Positions 1 to 6,930 are shown, counted from the stretch's first letter. The stretch is DNA of 9,033 nucleotides from Rhizobiales bacterium UBA697 (GCA_002298965.1 DBMN01000075.1:304-9336), one strand, 5' to 3'. Numbers and translations are program-made. Notes: generated from the letters alone by a model not told the origin.

Positions 1-1070
1 GCCTTGTGCGCCATCTCGACCGCCTCGAGCGTCTCGGTCAGCGAGCCGATCTGGTTGACCTTCACCAGGATCGAGTTGGCCGTGCCCGACTTGATGCCGT
101 CGGCGAGACGCTTGGAGTTGGTGACGAAGAGATCGTCGCCGACCAGCTGCACCTTGTCGCCGATCAGATCGGTCAGGTACTTCCAACCCTCCCAGTCGTC
201 CTCGGCCATGCCGTCTTCGATCGAGATGATCGGATAGGCGGCGGCGAGCTTGGCGAGATACTTGGCCTGCGCCTTGGAATCGCGGGTCTTCTTCTCGCCT
301 TCGTAGACGTACTTGCCGTCCTTGAAGAACTCGGTCGAGGCGCAGTCGGCGGCGAGGAACACGTCCTTGCCGGGCGCGTAGCCGGCCTTCTCGATCGCCG
401 CCATGACGAAGTCGAGCGCGGCCTCCGCCGACTTGAGGTTCGGCGCGAAGCCGCCCTCGTCACCGACGTTGGTGTTGTGCCCGGCCTTCTTCAGCTCGCT
501 CTTCAGCGTGTGGAAGATCTCGGCGCCGGCGCGGAGCCCTTCGGCGAAGGTCGGCAGACCCGCCGGCATGATCATGAATTCCTGGAAGTCGATCGGGTTG
601 TCGGCATGCACGCCGCCGTTGATGATGTTCATCATCGGAACGGGGAGGACGCGGGCGTTGGGGCCGCCGACGTAGCGATAGAGCGGCAGACCCGCCGCTT
701 CCGCCGCCGCCTTGGCGACCGCGAGCGACACGCCGAGGATGGCGTTGGCGCCGAGGCGGGCCTTGTTGGACGTGCCGTCGAGCTCGATCATCGCGGTGTC
801 GATGGCGATCTGGTCCTCGGCTTCCCAGCCGACGATCGTCTCGGCGAGCTCGCCGTTGACCGCTTCGACGGCCTTGAGCACGCCCTTGCCGAGATAGACC
901 GACTTGTCGCCGTCACGCAGTTCGACCGCCTCGTGGGCACCGGTCGAGGCGCCCGACGGCACCGCGGCGCGGCCGAAGGAACCGTCTTCCAGGACGACGT
1001 CCACCTCGACGGTGGGATTGCCGCGGCTGTCGAGAATCTGTCGCGCCGAAATGTCGACGATGGTGGTCAT
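1..1070 (-). CDS. eno: Enolase (phosphopyruvate hydratase), 3' end cut by the window edge
   Basis: Cytosolic glycolytic enzyme that converts 2-phosphoglycerate to phosphoenolpyruvate. The frame is open from ATG at 1070 to the left edge: 356 complete codons are visible, so roughly 70 residues are missing compared with the usual ~425-430. It opens with IVDISARQILDSRGNPTVEV, the standard enolase start. The mobile loop PSGASTG lies near residues 38-44 and NVGDEGGFAP near 201-210, with the general acid/base Glu at about 205. Metal-ligand Asp242 (AADCAS), Glu285 (SIEDGM) and Asp312 (GDDLF) are present, as is catalytic Lys337 in ILVKVNQIGS. A good Shine-Dalgarno at 1077-1082 fixes the start. It follows pflA by 39 nt in the same direction, so it is probably co-transcribed with the formate-lyase genes. 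In most relatives eno sits elsewhere, so this may be a second copy. Identity is near certain; the operon membership is inferred. Confidence 0.97.
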   Translation of the reverse strand, partial: MTTIVDISARQILDSRGNPTVEVDVVLEDGSFGRAAVPSGASTGAHEAVELRDGDKSVYLGKGVLKAVEAVNGELAETIVGWEAEDQIAIDTAMIELDGTSNKARLGANAILGVSLAVAKAAAEAAGLPLYRYVGGPNARVLPVPMMNIINGGVHADNPIDFQEFMIMPAGLPTFAEGLRAGAEIFHTLKSELKKAGHNTNVGDEGGFAPNLKSAEAALDFVMAAIEKAGYAPGKDVFLAADCASTEFFKDGKYVYEGEKKTRDSKAQAKYLAKLAAAYPIISIEDGMAEDDWEGWKYLTDLIGDKVQLVGDDLFVTNSKRLADGIKSGTANSILVKVNQIGSLTETLEAVEMAHK

Positions 1071-1076
1071 GTGGAT

Positions 1077-1082
1077 CTCCCT
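1077..1082 (-). promoter_or_regulatory. Ribosome binding site of eno
   Basis: On the minus strand this reads AGGGAG, separated by six bases (ATCCAC) from the ATG at 1070. This is a well-spaced Shine-Dalgarno, so eno can be translated independently of pflA. Confidence 0.75.
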
Positions 1083-1090
1083 GGAAATGA

Positions 1091-1130
1091 CGCCCGTCCG
1101 GGCGAGGTGTCACGCGGTCATCAGACCGCG
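1091..1130 (-). repeat. Two adjacent inverted repeats at the pflA-eno junction
   Basis: Going along the transcript, the first hairpin (1130 to 1113) has a perfect 7-bp stem CGCGGTC/GACCGCG around the tetraloop TGAT. It consists of the last six codons of pflA and ends directly before the stop codon. The second (1104 to 1091) has a 5-bp stem CGCCC/GGGCG around GGAC and is followed by TCATTTCC. Neither has a real T-tract, so a strong intrinsic terminator is unlikely. A weak terminator, a pause site or an mRNA-stabilising or processing element between pflA and eno are the alternatives. The pairing is seen directly; the role is not known. Confidence 0.45.
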
Positions 1131-1916
1131 GCTGCGGAAGACGTCTCGCACGCGCTCTGTGAGCTCGTGTGACGGCGGTTGTGTGTCGGCGAGCGCATAG
1201 GCGAGCCCCTCGGCCTGCCACTTGAACTCGCCGAGCTTGTGGAAGGGCAGCACGTCGACCCGCTCGACGTTGCCGAGCGCCGCGGCGAAGGTCGCCAGAC
1301 CCTCGATCTCTTCGAACTTGTCGGTGAGCCCGGGCACCAGCACGTAGCGCAGCCACACGGGCTTCGCCATCGCCGCCAGACGGCGGGCGAAGACGAGCGT
1401 CGGCTCCAGCGCCACGCCGGTCAGGTCGTGGTAGGTCTCCTCGGAGAAGGCCTTGATGTCGAGCAGCACCAGATCGACGTCGGCAAGCAGTTCGTCGGTC
1501 GCGTGCGAACCGAGGAAGCCCGCGGTGTCGAGCGCGGTGTGGAGACCCATCTCCTTGGCGCCGCGCAGGATGGCGTGGCTGAAGTCGGGCTGCACCAGCG
1601 GCTCGCCGCCGGAGAGCGTCAGACCGCCCTTGGCGTGGATCAGGAACTTGGCATAGCGCGCGAGCTCGTCGAGCACCTCCTTCGAGGTGGTCGGACGGCC
1701 GTGGTGCATGTGCCAGCTGTCGGGATTGTGGCAGTAGCGGCAGCGCAGCAGGCAGCCCGCCAGGAACAGCACGTGGCGGATGCCCGGACCGTCGACGGCA
1801 CCGCCGGTTTCGGTCGAGTGGATCCAGCCACGGATCGCCGGGCGCTTCGCGCGCAGGCCCGAAGGCTTGCGCGCGGAGCTTTCCCAACCGGCGGTGGGGC
1901 GATCAATGGAGTCCAT
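1110..1916 (-). CDS. pflA: Pyruvate formate-lyase activating enzyme (radical SAM)
   Basis: A 268-residue cytosolic radical-SAM protein that uses an iron-sulfur cluster and S-adenosylmethionine to install the glycyl radical on PflB. The cluster motif CxxxCxxC is CLLRCRYC, Cys55/59/62, followed by HNPDSW as in known PFL activases. GGAVDGPGIR at 38-47 is the family's N-terminal signature, and LSGGEPL near 101-107 is the SAM-contacting GGE motif. The protein has about 27 more N-terminal residues than I expect from the ~246-residue Escherichia coli enzyme. However, there is no ATG, GTG or TTG between this ATG and the conserved domain, so the start is probably real. It overlaps the end of pflB by 14 nt and has no obvious Shine-Dalgarno of its own, which suggests translational coupling. 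That would keep activase and lyase in proportion. Glycyl-radical dehydratase activases are an alternative, but they usually carry extra ferredoxin-like cysteine clusters, which I do not see here. Confidence 0.95.
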   Translation of the reverse strand: MDSIDRPTAGWESSARKPSGLRAKRPAIRGWIHSTETGGAVDGPGIRHVLFLAGCLLRCRYCHNPDSWHMHHGRPTTSKEVLDELARYAKFLIHAKGGLTLSGGEPLVQPDFSHAILRGAKEMGLHTALDTAGFLGSHATDELLADVDLVLLDIKAFSEETYHDLTGVALEPTLVFARRLAAMAKPVWLRYVLVPGLTDKFEEIEGLATFAAALGNVERVDVLPFHKLGEFKWQAEGLAYALADTQPPSHELTERVRDVFRSRGLMTA

Positions 1917-4179
1917 GGAACGTCCGCGAGATGACGTCGAGCTGCTGCTCGCGCGTCAGCTTGACGAAGTTCACGGCATAGCCGGACACGCGAATGGTCA
2001 GCTGCGGATACTTCTCGGGATGATCCATCGCGTCCATCAGCGTCTCGCGATCGAAGACGTTGACGTTGATGTGATGGCCGCCCTGGAAGAAGTAGCCGTC
2101 GAGGAGACCGGTGATGTTGTCGATCCGGCTTCTCTCGTCGTTGCCGAGCGCCGAAGGCACGATGGTGAAGGTGTAGGAGATGCCGTCCTGCGAATGTTCG
2201 TAGGGCAGCTTCGCCACCGACGCCATCGAGGCGACCGGACCCAGCGCGTCACGACCGTGCATCGGGTTGGCACCCGGCGCGAAGGGCTCGCCGGCGCGAC
2301 GACCGTCCGGCGTGTTGCCGGTCTTCTTGCCGTAGACCACGTTGGAGGTGATCGTCAGCACCGACTGCGTCGGCATCGCGTTGCGATAGGTCTTCTGCTT
2401 GCGGATGCAGTTCATGAAGGTCTCGACCAGCCACACGGCGATCTCGTCGACACGGTCGTCGTTGTTGCCGAAGGCCGGCCATTCACCCTCACGCTCGAAG
2501 TCGACGACGATGCCGCGCTCGTCGCGGATCGGCTTGACCTTGGCGAACTTGATCGCCGAGAGGCTGTCCGCCGCGACCGACAGACCGGCGATGCCGCAGG
2601 CCATGGTGCGCAGGATGTCGCGATCGTGCAGCGCCATCTCGATCCGCTCGTACATGTACTTGTCATGCATGTAGTGGATCGAGTTCAGCGCACCGACATA
2701 GACCTTGGCGAGCCATTCCATCATCGGCACGAGCTTGGCCTTGACGTCCTCGAAGTCGAGGACGTCGCCGGCGACCGCCGCGAAGGTCGGACCGACCTGC
2801 TCGCCCGACTTCTCGTCGCGACCGCCGTTGATCGCGTAGAGCAGCGTCTTGGCGAGGTTGGCGCGGGCACCGAAGAACTGCATCTGCTTGCCGATCCGCA
2901 TGGCGGAGACGCAGCAGGCGATGCCGTAGTCGTCGCCCCAGTAGGGACGCATCAGGTCGTCGTTCTCGTACTGGATCGACGAGGTGTCGATCGAGGTCTT
3001 GGCGCAGTAGTCCTTGAAGCCCTGCGGCAGCTTCTCCGACCAGAGAACCGTCAGGTTCGGCTCCGGCGCCGGGCCGAGGGTGGTCAGGGTGTGCAGGAAG
3101 CGGAAGGACGAGCGGGTGACGAGCGGACGGCCGTCGAGGCCCATGCCGCCGATCGATTCCGTCACCCAGGTGGGGTCGCCCGAGAACAGCTGGTCGTATT
3201 CCGGCGTGCGCAGGAAGCGGACGATGCGCAGCTTCATGACGAAATGGTCGATCAGCTCCTGTGCCGCCGCCTCGTCGAGCACGCCTTCGTCGAGATCACG
3301 CTCAATGTAGACGTCGAGGAAGGACGACACGCGGCCGAGCGACATGGCGGCGCCGTTCGCCTCCTTGACCGCCGCCAGATAGGCGAAATAGGTCCACTGC
3401 ACCGCCTCGCGGGCGTTCTCGGCCGGACGCGAGACGTCGCAGTCGTATTTCGCCGCCATCGCGACGAGTTCCTTCAGCGCGCGGATCTGCTCGGCGATCT
3501 CCTCGCGCAGACGCAGCACGTCTTCCGACAGCACGTCGAGCTCGAGGCTCGCACCCTGCGCCTTCTTGTCCTCGATCAGACGGGCGACGCCGTAGAGCGC
3601 GACGCGGCGATAGTCGCCGATGATGCGGCCGCGGCCGTAGGCGTCCGGCAGGCCGGTGATGACGCCCGACTTGCGGCACTTCAGCGCCTCGGGGGTGTAG
3701 ACGTCGAAGACGCCGTCGTTGTGGCTCTTGCGGATCTTCGGGAAGATCTTCTCGAGATCGGGCGCGGCCGGGAAGCCGTAGGCCTCGAGCCCGTTCTTGA
3801 CCATGCGCCAGCCGCCGAAGGGCATGATCGCGCGCTTCAGCGGCGCGTCCGTCTGCAGACCGACGATCGTCTCGAGGTCACGGTCGATGTAGCCGGCACC
3901 GTGGCTGACGATCGAGGAGATGACCGAGCTGTCGACGTCGAGCACGCCACCCTTGGCGCGCTCGGCGGCGAGGAACTCCTTGAGCTTCGTCCACAGCGCC
4001 TCGGTGCGCGCCGTCACCGGCGCGAGGAAGCTCGCGTCGCCCTCGTAGGGCAGGACGTTGCGCTGGATGAAGTCGCGCACGTCGATCGCCCGGCTCCAGG
4101 AACCGGGCACGAATCCCCGCCAGGGGTCGACCCGGTCGGTGGCGGCTGCATCGGCGACGTCGCGAGAATGGATGTTCAT
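1903..4179 (-). CDS. pflB: Formate C-acetyltransferase (pyruvate formate-lyase)
   Basis: Oxygen-sensitive glycyl-radical enzyme that splits pyruvate with coenzyme A into acetyl-CoA and formate without making NADH. Its 758 residues match the ~760 of the E. coli enzyme. The adjacent catalytic cysteines are Cys422-Cys423 in GIACCVSAMRIG. This Cys-Cys pair separates true PFL from glycerol, diol and other glycyl-radical dehydratases. The radical site is Gly733 in the C-terminal motif IRVSGYAVNF, followed by KLTREQQ. The substrate-pocket region FSGDPTWVTESIGG lies around 332-345. No residue expected for activity is missing. The ATG at 4179 gives the usual N-terminal length and is preceded by a modest ACGAGG ribosome site. 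pflA follows with an overlap. The upstream spacer is 143 nt, long enough for an own promoter. Activity requires anaerobic or microaerobic conditions, since oxygen cleaves the chain at the radical glycine in known family members. Confidence 0.98.
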   Translation of the reverse strand: MNIHSRDVADAAATDRVDPWRGFVPGSWSRAIDVRDFIQRNVLPYEGDASFLAPVTARTEALWTKLKEFLAAERAKGGVLDVDSSVISSIVSHGAGYIDRDLETIVGLQTDAPLKRAIMPFGGWRMVKNGLEAYGFPAAPDLEKIFPKIRKSHNDGVFDVYTPEALKCRKSGVITGLPDAYGRGRIIGDYRRVALYGVARLIEDKKAQGASLELDVLSEDVLRLREEIAEQIRALKELVAMAAKYDCDVSRPAENAREAVQWTYFAYLAAVKEANGAAMSLGRVSSFLDVYIERDLDEGVLDEAAAQELIDHFVMKLRIVRFLRTPEYDQLFSGDPTWVTESIGGMGLDGRPLVTRSSFRFLHTLTTLGPAPEPNLTVLWSEKLPQGFKDYCAKTSIDTSSIQYENDDLMRPYWGDDYGIACCVSAMRIGKQMQFFGARANLAKTLLYAINGGRDEKSGEQVGPTFAAVAGDVLDFEDVKAKLVPMMEWLAKVYVGALNSIHYMHDKYMYERIEMALHDRDILRTMACGIAGLSVAADSLSAIKFAKVKPIRDERGIVVDFEREGEWPAFGNNDDRVDEIAVWLVETFMNCIRKQKTYRNAMPTQSVLTITSNVVYGKKTGNTPDGRRAGEPFAPGANPMHGRDALGPVASMASVAKLPYEHSQDGISYTFTIVPSALGNDERSRIDNITGLLDGYFFQGGHHINVNVFDRETLMDAMDHPEKYPQLTIRVSGYAVNFVKLTREQQLDVISRTFHGLH

Positions 4180-4183
4180 GGTC

Positions 4184-4224
4184 CCGAACCTCGTTTCGGC
4201 ACTCGCCCTCTCCTGAGCGAGCGC
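4184..4224 (-). promoter_or_regulatory. Tandem hairpins in the pflB leader with ribosome-site-like loops
   Basis: Reading the transcript strand, stem I (4224-4217 with 4206-4199) is GCGCTCGC/GCGAGTGC: eight pairs including one G-U, with loop TCAGGAGAGG. Stem II (4199-4195 with 4188-4184) is CCGAA/TTCGG with loop ACGAGG. The stems share or abut at 4199 and could stack. Each loop presents a purine-rich Shine-Dalgarno-like sequence; the ACGAGG lies nine bases before the pflB ATG and is the likely ribosome site. The AGGA in the upper loop resembles a GGA-in-loop CsrA/RsmA target, though it does not match the full consensus. The base pairing is direct; regulation is inference. Confidence 0.4.
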
Positions 4225-4322
4225 ACTGGCTCCCTGTCGACTTTGATCCTAATACTTTCGACCTAGAGTCATCATACGTGTTGTACCGCGATCGCGATGC
4301 AGCCGAACATGTCCGTCATGCA
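4225..4322 (-). promoter_or_regulatory. Probable promoter region for pflB-pflA(-eno)
   Basis: This is the most AT-rich stretch of the window and lies between pyk and pflB. On the minus strand TATGAT (4276-4271) is one base from the -10 consensus, but no good -35 is found 16-18 bases upstream, which would suit an activator-dependent promoter. A near-palindrome CGGACATGTTCG (4315-4304, one mismatched pair) is centred about 33-34 bases upstream of the TATGAT, in a position where a class II activator could sit. A perfect palindrome CGCGATCGCG lies at 4287-4296. I see no clear terminator for pyk, so readthrough from upstream is also possible. The promoter call is tentative. Confidence 0.35.
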
Positions 4323-5786
4323 TCATCCGCCGACCGTGGCGATCCGGAGCACGTTGGTCGAACCGGTGACGCCGTCGCCGGCCGTCACCACGATCAGGTC
4401 GCCGTCCGCTGCGATTCCCTCGGCCTTCACCGCCGCCACGGCGCCGTCGATCTTGGCGCGGAACCCGTCGGGCACCGTCGCGACCACCGAGTGGACGCCG
4501 TAGGCGAGCATCATACGCCGAGATATGGCGATCGAACGAGCAAAACACAGGATCGGCACGTCGGGACGTTCGCGCGACGCCCGCAGCGTCGTCGAACCCG
4601 ACGTCGTGTAGGTGACGATCGCCGCCGCGCCGATCGCCTGGGCGACGCCGTGCGCCGCCACGGTGATGGCGTCGGAGGGCGAGGCCCGTTCGGCGTCGCC
4701 GCGCTGGGCGTCGATCATCTGGCGATGTGCCGGATCGCGCTCCACCCGCTCGGCGATGCGGTTCATGATCGTCACCGCCTCGATCGGGTAGGCACCCGCC
4801 GCCGTCTCGGCCGACAGCATCACCGCGTCGGCGCCGTCGAAGATGGCGGTGGCGACGTCGGAGGCCTCGGCGCGGGTCGGCGCGGGGGCGGAGATCATCG
4901 ATTCCAGCATCTGGGTGGCGACGATCACCGGCTTGCCGGCGCGCCGCGCCTCGCGGACGATCCGCTTCTGCAGGCCGGGCACGTCCTCGGGCGGCATTTC
5001 CACGCCGAGGTCGCCGCGCGCCACCATGATGCCGTCGCAGAGTTCGACGATGGCTTCCAGATGATCGATCGCCTGCGGCTTCTCGATCTTGGCGAGCAGC
5101 GCCACCCGGTCGCCGACGAGGCCGCGGGCCTCCTCGACGTCGGCCGGACGCTGGACGAAGGAGAGCGCCACCCAGTCGACGCCCGCTTCGAGCGCGAAGG
5201 CGAGGTCGGCGCGGTCCTTGGGCGTCAGCGCCGAGATCGGCAGGGCGACGCCGGGGACGTTGACGCCCTTGCGATCGGAGAGCGCCGTGCCCGAGATCAC
5301 ACGGGTCTCGGCGAAGTCGGGGCCACAGGCGACGACCTCCAGCCGCACCTTGCCGTCGTCGAGCAGCAGCTCGGCGCCGGGGACGAGGGCGGCGAAGATC
5401 TCCGGATGCGGCATGCCCACCCGGGTCTCGTCGCCCGGAACGGCCTTGTCGAGGTCGAGGCGGAAGGCCTGGCCTTCGCGGAGGGCGATCTTGCCCGCCG
5501 CGAAGGTCGAGAGCCGCAGCTTCGGCCCCTGCAGGTCGGCCAGCACGGCGATCGGCCGGCCGGTCTTGGCCTCGAGATCACGAATGATCCGGAGGCGCTG
5601 CAGGTGGTCCTCGTGAGCGCCGTGGCTGAAGTTGAGGCGGAAGACGTCGACGCCGCTCTCGAAGAGGGCACCGATCACCGCCGCATCGGACGACGCCGGA
5701 CCCAGCGTCGCCACGATCTTGGTGCGGCGCTTGCGCAGGATGCGGCCGGCCGTCTCGGCCACGAAGCTCTCACGAGGCGCGTTCAT
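4323..5786 (-). CDS. pyk: Pyruvate kinase
   Basis: Converts PEP and ADP to pyruvate and ATP, the last step of glycolysis, here feeding PflB. The 487 residues fit bacterial pyruvate kinases. TKIVATLGPAS is at 22-32 and RLNFSHG at 50-56. The catalytic Lys233 and metal-ligand Glu235 lie in LLAKIEKPQA, and MVARGDLGVE is at 254-263. TTSGSTT near the C-terminal domain is an S/T-rich phosphate loop of the kind that binds an allosteric sugar phosphate, but the effector cannot be read from sequence. DLQGPK at 84-89 has Lys at the position of rabbit-muscle Glu117, with Leu-Gln before it: the pattern linked to potassium independence. The start lies one nucleotide past the gap stop. The nearest Shine-Dalgarno-like GGGAG is inside gap at a long 12-base spacing, so translation is probably coupled to gap. 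The paralogue type (pykA or pykF) is not assigned. Confidence 0.97.
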   Translation of the reverse strand: MNAPRESFVAETAGRILRKRRTKIVATLGPASSDAAVIGALFESGVDVFRLNFSHGAHEDHLQRLRIIRDLEAKTGRPIAVLADLQGPKLRLSTFAAGKIALREGQAFRLDLDKAVPGDETRVGMPHPEIFAALVPGAELLLDDGKVRLEVVACGPDFAETRVISGTALSDRKGVNVPGVALPISALTPKDRADLAFALEAGVDWVALSFVQRPADVEEARGLVGDRVALLAKIEKPQAIDHLEAIVELCDGIMVARGDLGVEMPPEDVPGLQKRIVREARRAGKPVIVATQMLESMISAPAPTRAEASDVATAIFDGADAVMLSAETAAGAYPIEAVTIMNRIAERVERDPAHRQMIDAQRGDAERASPSDAITVAAHGVAQAIGAAAIVTYTTSGSTTLRASRERPDVPILCFARSIAISRRMMLAYGVHSVVATVPDGFRAKIDGAVAAVKAEGIAADGDLIVVTAGDGVTGSTNVLRIATVGG

Positions 5787-5787
5787 G

Positions 5788-6795
5788 TCAGATCAGCGCT
5801 CCCATCGCGACCGCGGTATCGCTCATGCGGTTGGAGAAGCCCCACTCGTTGTCGTACCAGGAGAGGACCGACACGAAGGTGCCGTCCATGACCTTGGTCT
5901 GGTCGGTGTGGAAGATCGACGAGTGCGGATCGTGGTTGAAGTCCGACGAGACGTTCTTGTCGTCGGTGTAGCCGAGGATGCCCTTCAGCCCACCATTGGC
6001 GGCGGCGCGGATGGCGTCGTTGATCTCGGCGACCGTCGTCGGGCGCTTGGCGATGAACTTGAGGTCGACCACCGACACGTTCGGGGTCGGCACGCGCACC
6101 GCGAAGCCGTCGAGCTTGCCCTTGAGTTCCGGCAGCACCAGGCCGACGGCCTTGGCCGCGCCCGTCGAGGTCGGGATCATGCTGAGGGCCGCCGCGCGGG
6201 CGCGGTAGAGGTCCTTGTGCATGGTGTCGAGGGTCGGCTGATCACCCGTGTAGGAGTGGATCGTCGTCATCATGCCCTTCTCGATGCCGATCGTGTCGTT
6301 CAGCACCTTGGCGAAGGGCGACAGACAGTTGGTCGTGCACGAGGCGTTGGAGACGATCAGATGATCCTTGGTCAGCTTGTCGTGGTTGACGCCGTAGACG
6401 ACCGTCAGGTCGGCGTTCTCGCCCGGGGCCGAGATCAGCACGCGCTTGGCGCCGGCGGTCAGATGCGCGGCGGCCTTTTCCTTGGCGGTGAAGAGGCCGG
6501 TGCACTCGAGCGCGATGTCGACGCCGAGTTCCTTCCACGGAAGGGTCGAGGGATCGCGCACGGCGGTGACCTTGATCGGGCCGCGGCCGACGTCGATCGT
6601 GTCGCCGGCGACCGTCACGGTGCCGGGGAAGCGACCGTGGACCGAGTCGTAGCGGACGAGGTGCGCGTTGGTCTCGACCGGGCCGAGGTCGTTGATGGCG
6701 ACGACCTCGATGTCGGTCCGGCCGGACTCGACGATGGCGCGGAGCACGTTGCGACCGATGCGACCGAAACCGTTGATGGCGACACGAACAGCCAT
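5788..6795 (-). CDS. gap: Glyceraldehyde-3-phosphate dehydrogenase, NAD-type
   Basis: Oxidises and phosphorylates glyceraldehyde-3-phosphate to 1,3-bisphosphoglycerate, producing the NADH that AdhE can reoxidise. It has 335 residues, the usual family length. The N-terminal Rossmann motif is INGFGRIGRN. Asp36 ends the second strand (VVAINDLGP), and with Pro208 in MIPTSTGAAK this points to NAD rather than NADP use. The catalytic Cys153 is in ASCTTNCLSP and His180 in TIHSYTGDQ; RVPTPNVSVVD and SWYDNEWGF are intact. The ATG at 6795 was chosen over an in-frame ATG at 6888 because it starts exactly at the conserved MAVRVAINGFG and has a perfect AGGAGG seven bases upstream. The 31 extra residues of the longer reading look unlike GAPDH. 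The stop is followed by one base and then pyk, so gap and pyk form a tight unit. The strong ribosome site suggests high expression. Confidence 0.98.
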   Translation of the reverse strand: MAVRVAINGFGRIGRNVLRAIVESGRTDIEVVAINDLGPVETNAHLVRYDSVHGRFPGTVTVAGDTIDVGRGPIKVTAVRDPSTLPWKELGVDIALECTGLFTAKEKAAAHLTAGAKRVLISAPGENADLTVVYGVNHDKLTKDHLIVSNASCTTNCLSPFAKVLNDTIGIEKGMMTTIHSYTGDQPTLDTMHKDLYRARAAALSMIPTSTGAAKAVGLVLPELKGKLDGFAVRVPTPNVSVVDLKFIAKRPTTVAEINDAIRAAANGGLKGILGYTDDKNVSSDFNHDPHSSIFHTDQTKVMDGTFVSVLSWYDNEWGFSNRMSDTAVAMGALI

Positions 6796-6802
6796 GGAAA
6801 TT

Positions 6803-6808
6803 CCTCCT
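6803..6808 (-). promoter_or_regulatory. Ribosome binding site of gap
   Basis: Perfect AGGAGG on the minus strand, seven bases before the ATG at 6795. It is the strongest Shine-Dalgarno in the window and decides the gap start against the upstream in-frame ATG at 6888. Confidence 0.9.
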
Positions 6809-6821
6809 GAGAGATCAGCCT

Positions 6822-6836
6822 GTCCCGACGAGGGAC
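6822..6836 (-). repeat. Small inverted repeat in the gap leader
   Basis: A perfect 5-bp stem GTCCC/GGGAC with a 5-base loop (TCGTC on the transcript strand), lying between the T-tract at 6838-6843 and the gap ribosome site. It could cap the 5' end of a gap-pyk transcript or compete with the upstream hairpin. It could also be chance in GC-rich DNA. Confidence 0.3.
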
Positions 6837-6837
6837 G

Positions 6838-6868
6838 AAAAAATCGACGATGCGAGGGGGCACGCATC
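6838..6868 (-). terminator. Intrinsic-terminator-like hairpin after adhE
   Basis: On the minus strand a perfect 6-bp stem GATGCG/CGCATC (6868-6863 and 6854-6849) surrounds the 8-base loop TGCCCCCT, followed by GTCGA and then six Ts (6843-6838). The five-base gap between stem and T-tract makes it weaker than a classic terminator. It lies 63 bases after the adhE stop and 43 bases before the gap start. It may terminate most adhE transcripts or attenuate readthrough into gap-pyk. I found no convincing promoter in the rest of the 135-nt spacer. Confidence 0.45.
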
Positions 6869-6930
6869 CCCGCCGACCGGACCCGCACCCTGGGGCGAAT
6901 GGGCCGGTGCGGCCGACGGGGACACGGTTC

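Noticed and set aside
4243..4256. An FNR-like box upstream of pflB (TTGAT-N4-ATACT)
   Set aside because: Only the left half matches TTGAT-N4-ATCAA; the right half has two of five matches. It lies downstream of the best -10 candidate, so it cannot be claimed as an FNR or FixK site.
1780..4266. An 828-codon open frame on the plus strand, longer than pflB itself and covering it completely
   Set aside because: Antisense frames stay open by chance in GC-rich coding DNA. The translation is repetitive in Arg, Val, Asp and His, shows no domain, and lies opposite a gene with all catalytic motifs.
4287..4296. The perfect palindrome CGCGATCGCG resembling the cyanobacterial HIP1 octamer
   Set aside because: A single occurrence in high-GC DNA that is easily produced by chance, and there is no other sign of a cyanobacterium.
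4249..4548. A 99-codon minus-strand frame overlapping the end of pyk and the pflB leader
   Set aside because: It is an Arg/Gly-rich out-of-frame shadow of pyk, with no ribosome site or family resemblance.
5632..6810. A 392-codon plus-strand open frame across gap, and similar ones at 6-1172 and 4278-5891
   Set aside because: Same composition artefact, opposite well-conserved gap, eno and pyk; no recognisable protein and no matching gene structure.
6796..6888. An N-terminal extension of GAPDH from an in-frame ATG at 6888
   Set aside because: The extra 31 residues are not GAPDH-like, and the ATG at 6795 has a perfect ribosome site and begins the conserved Rossmann fold. The extension would also run through the terminator-like hairpin.
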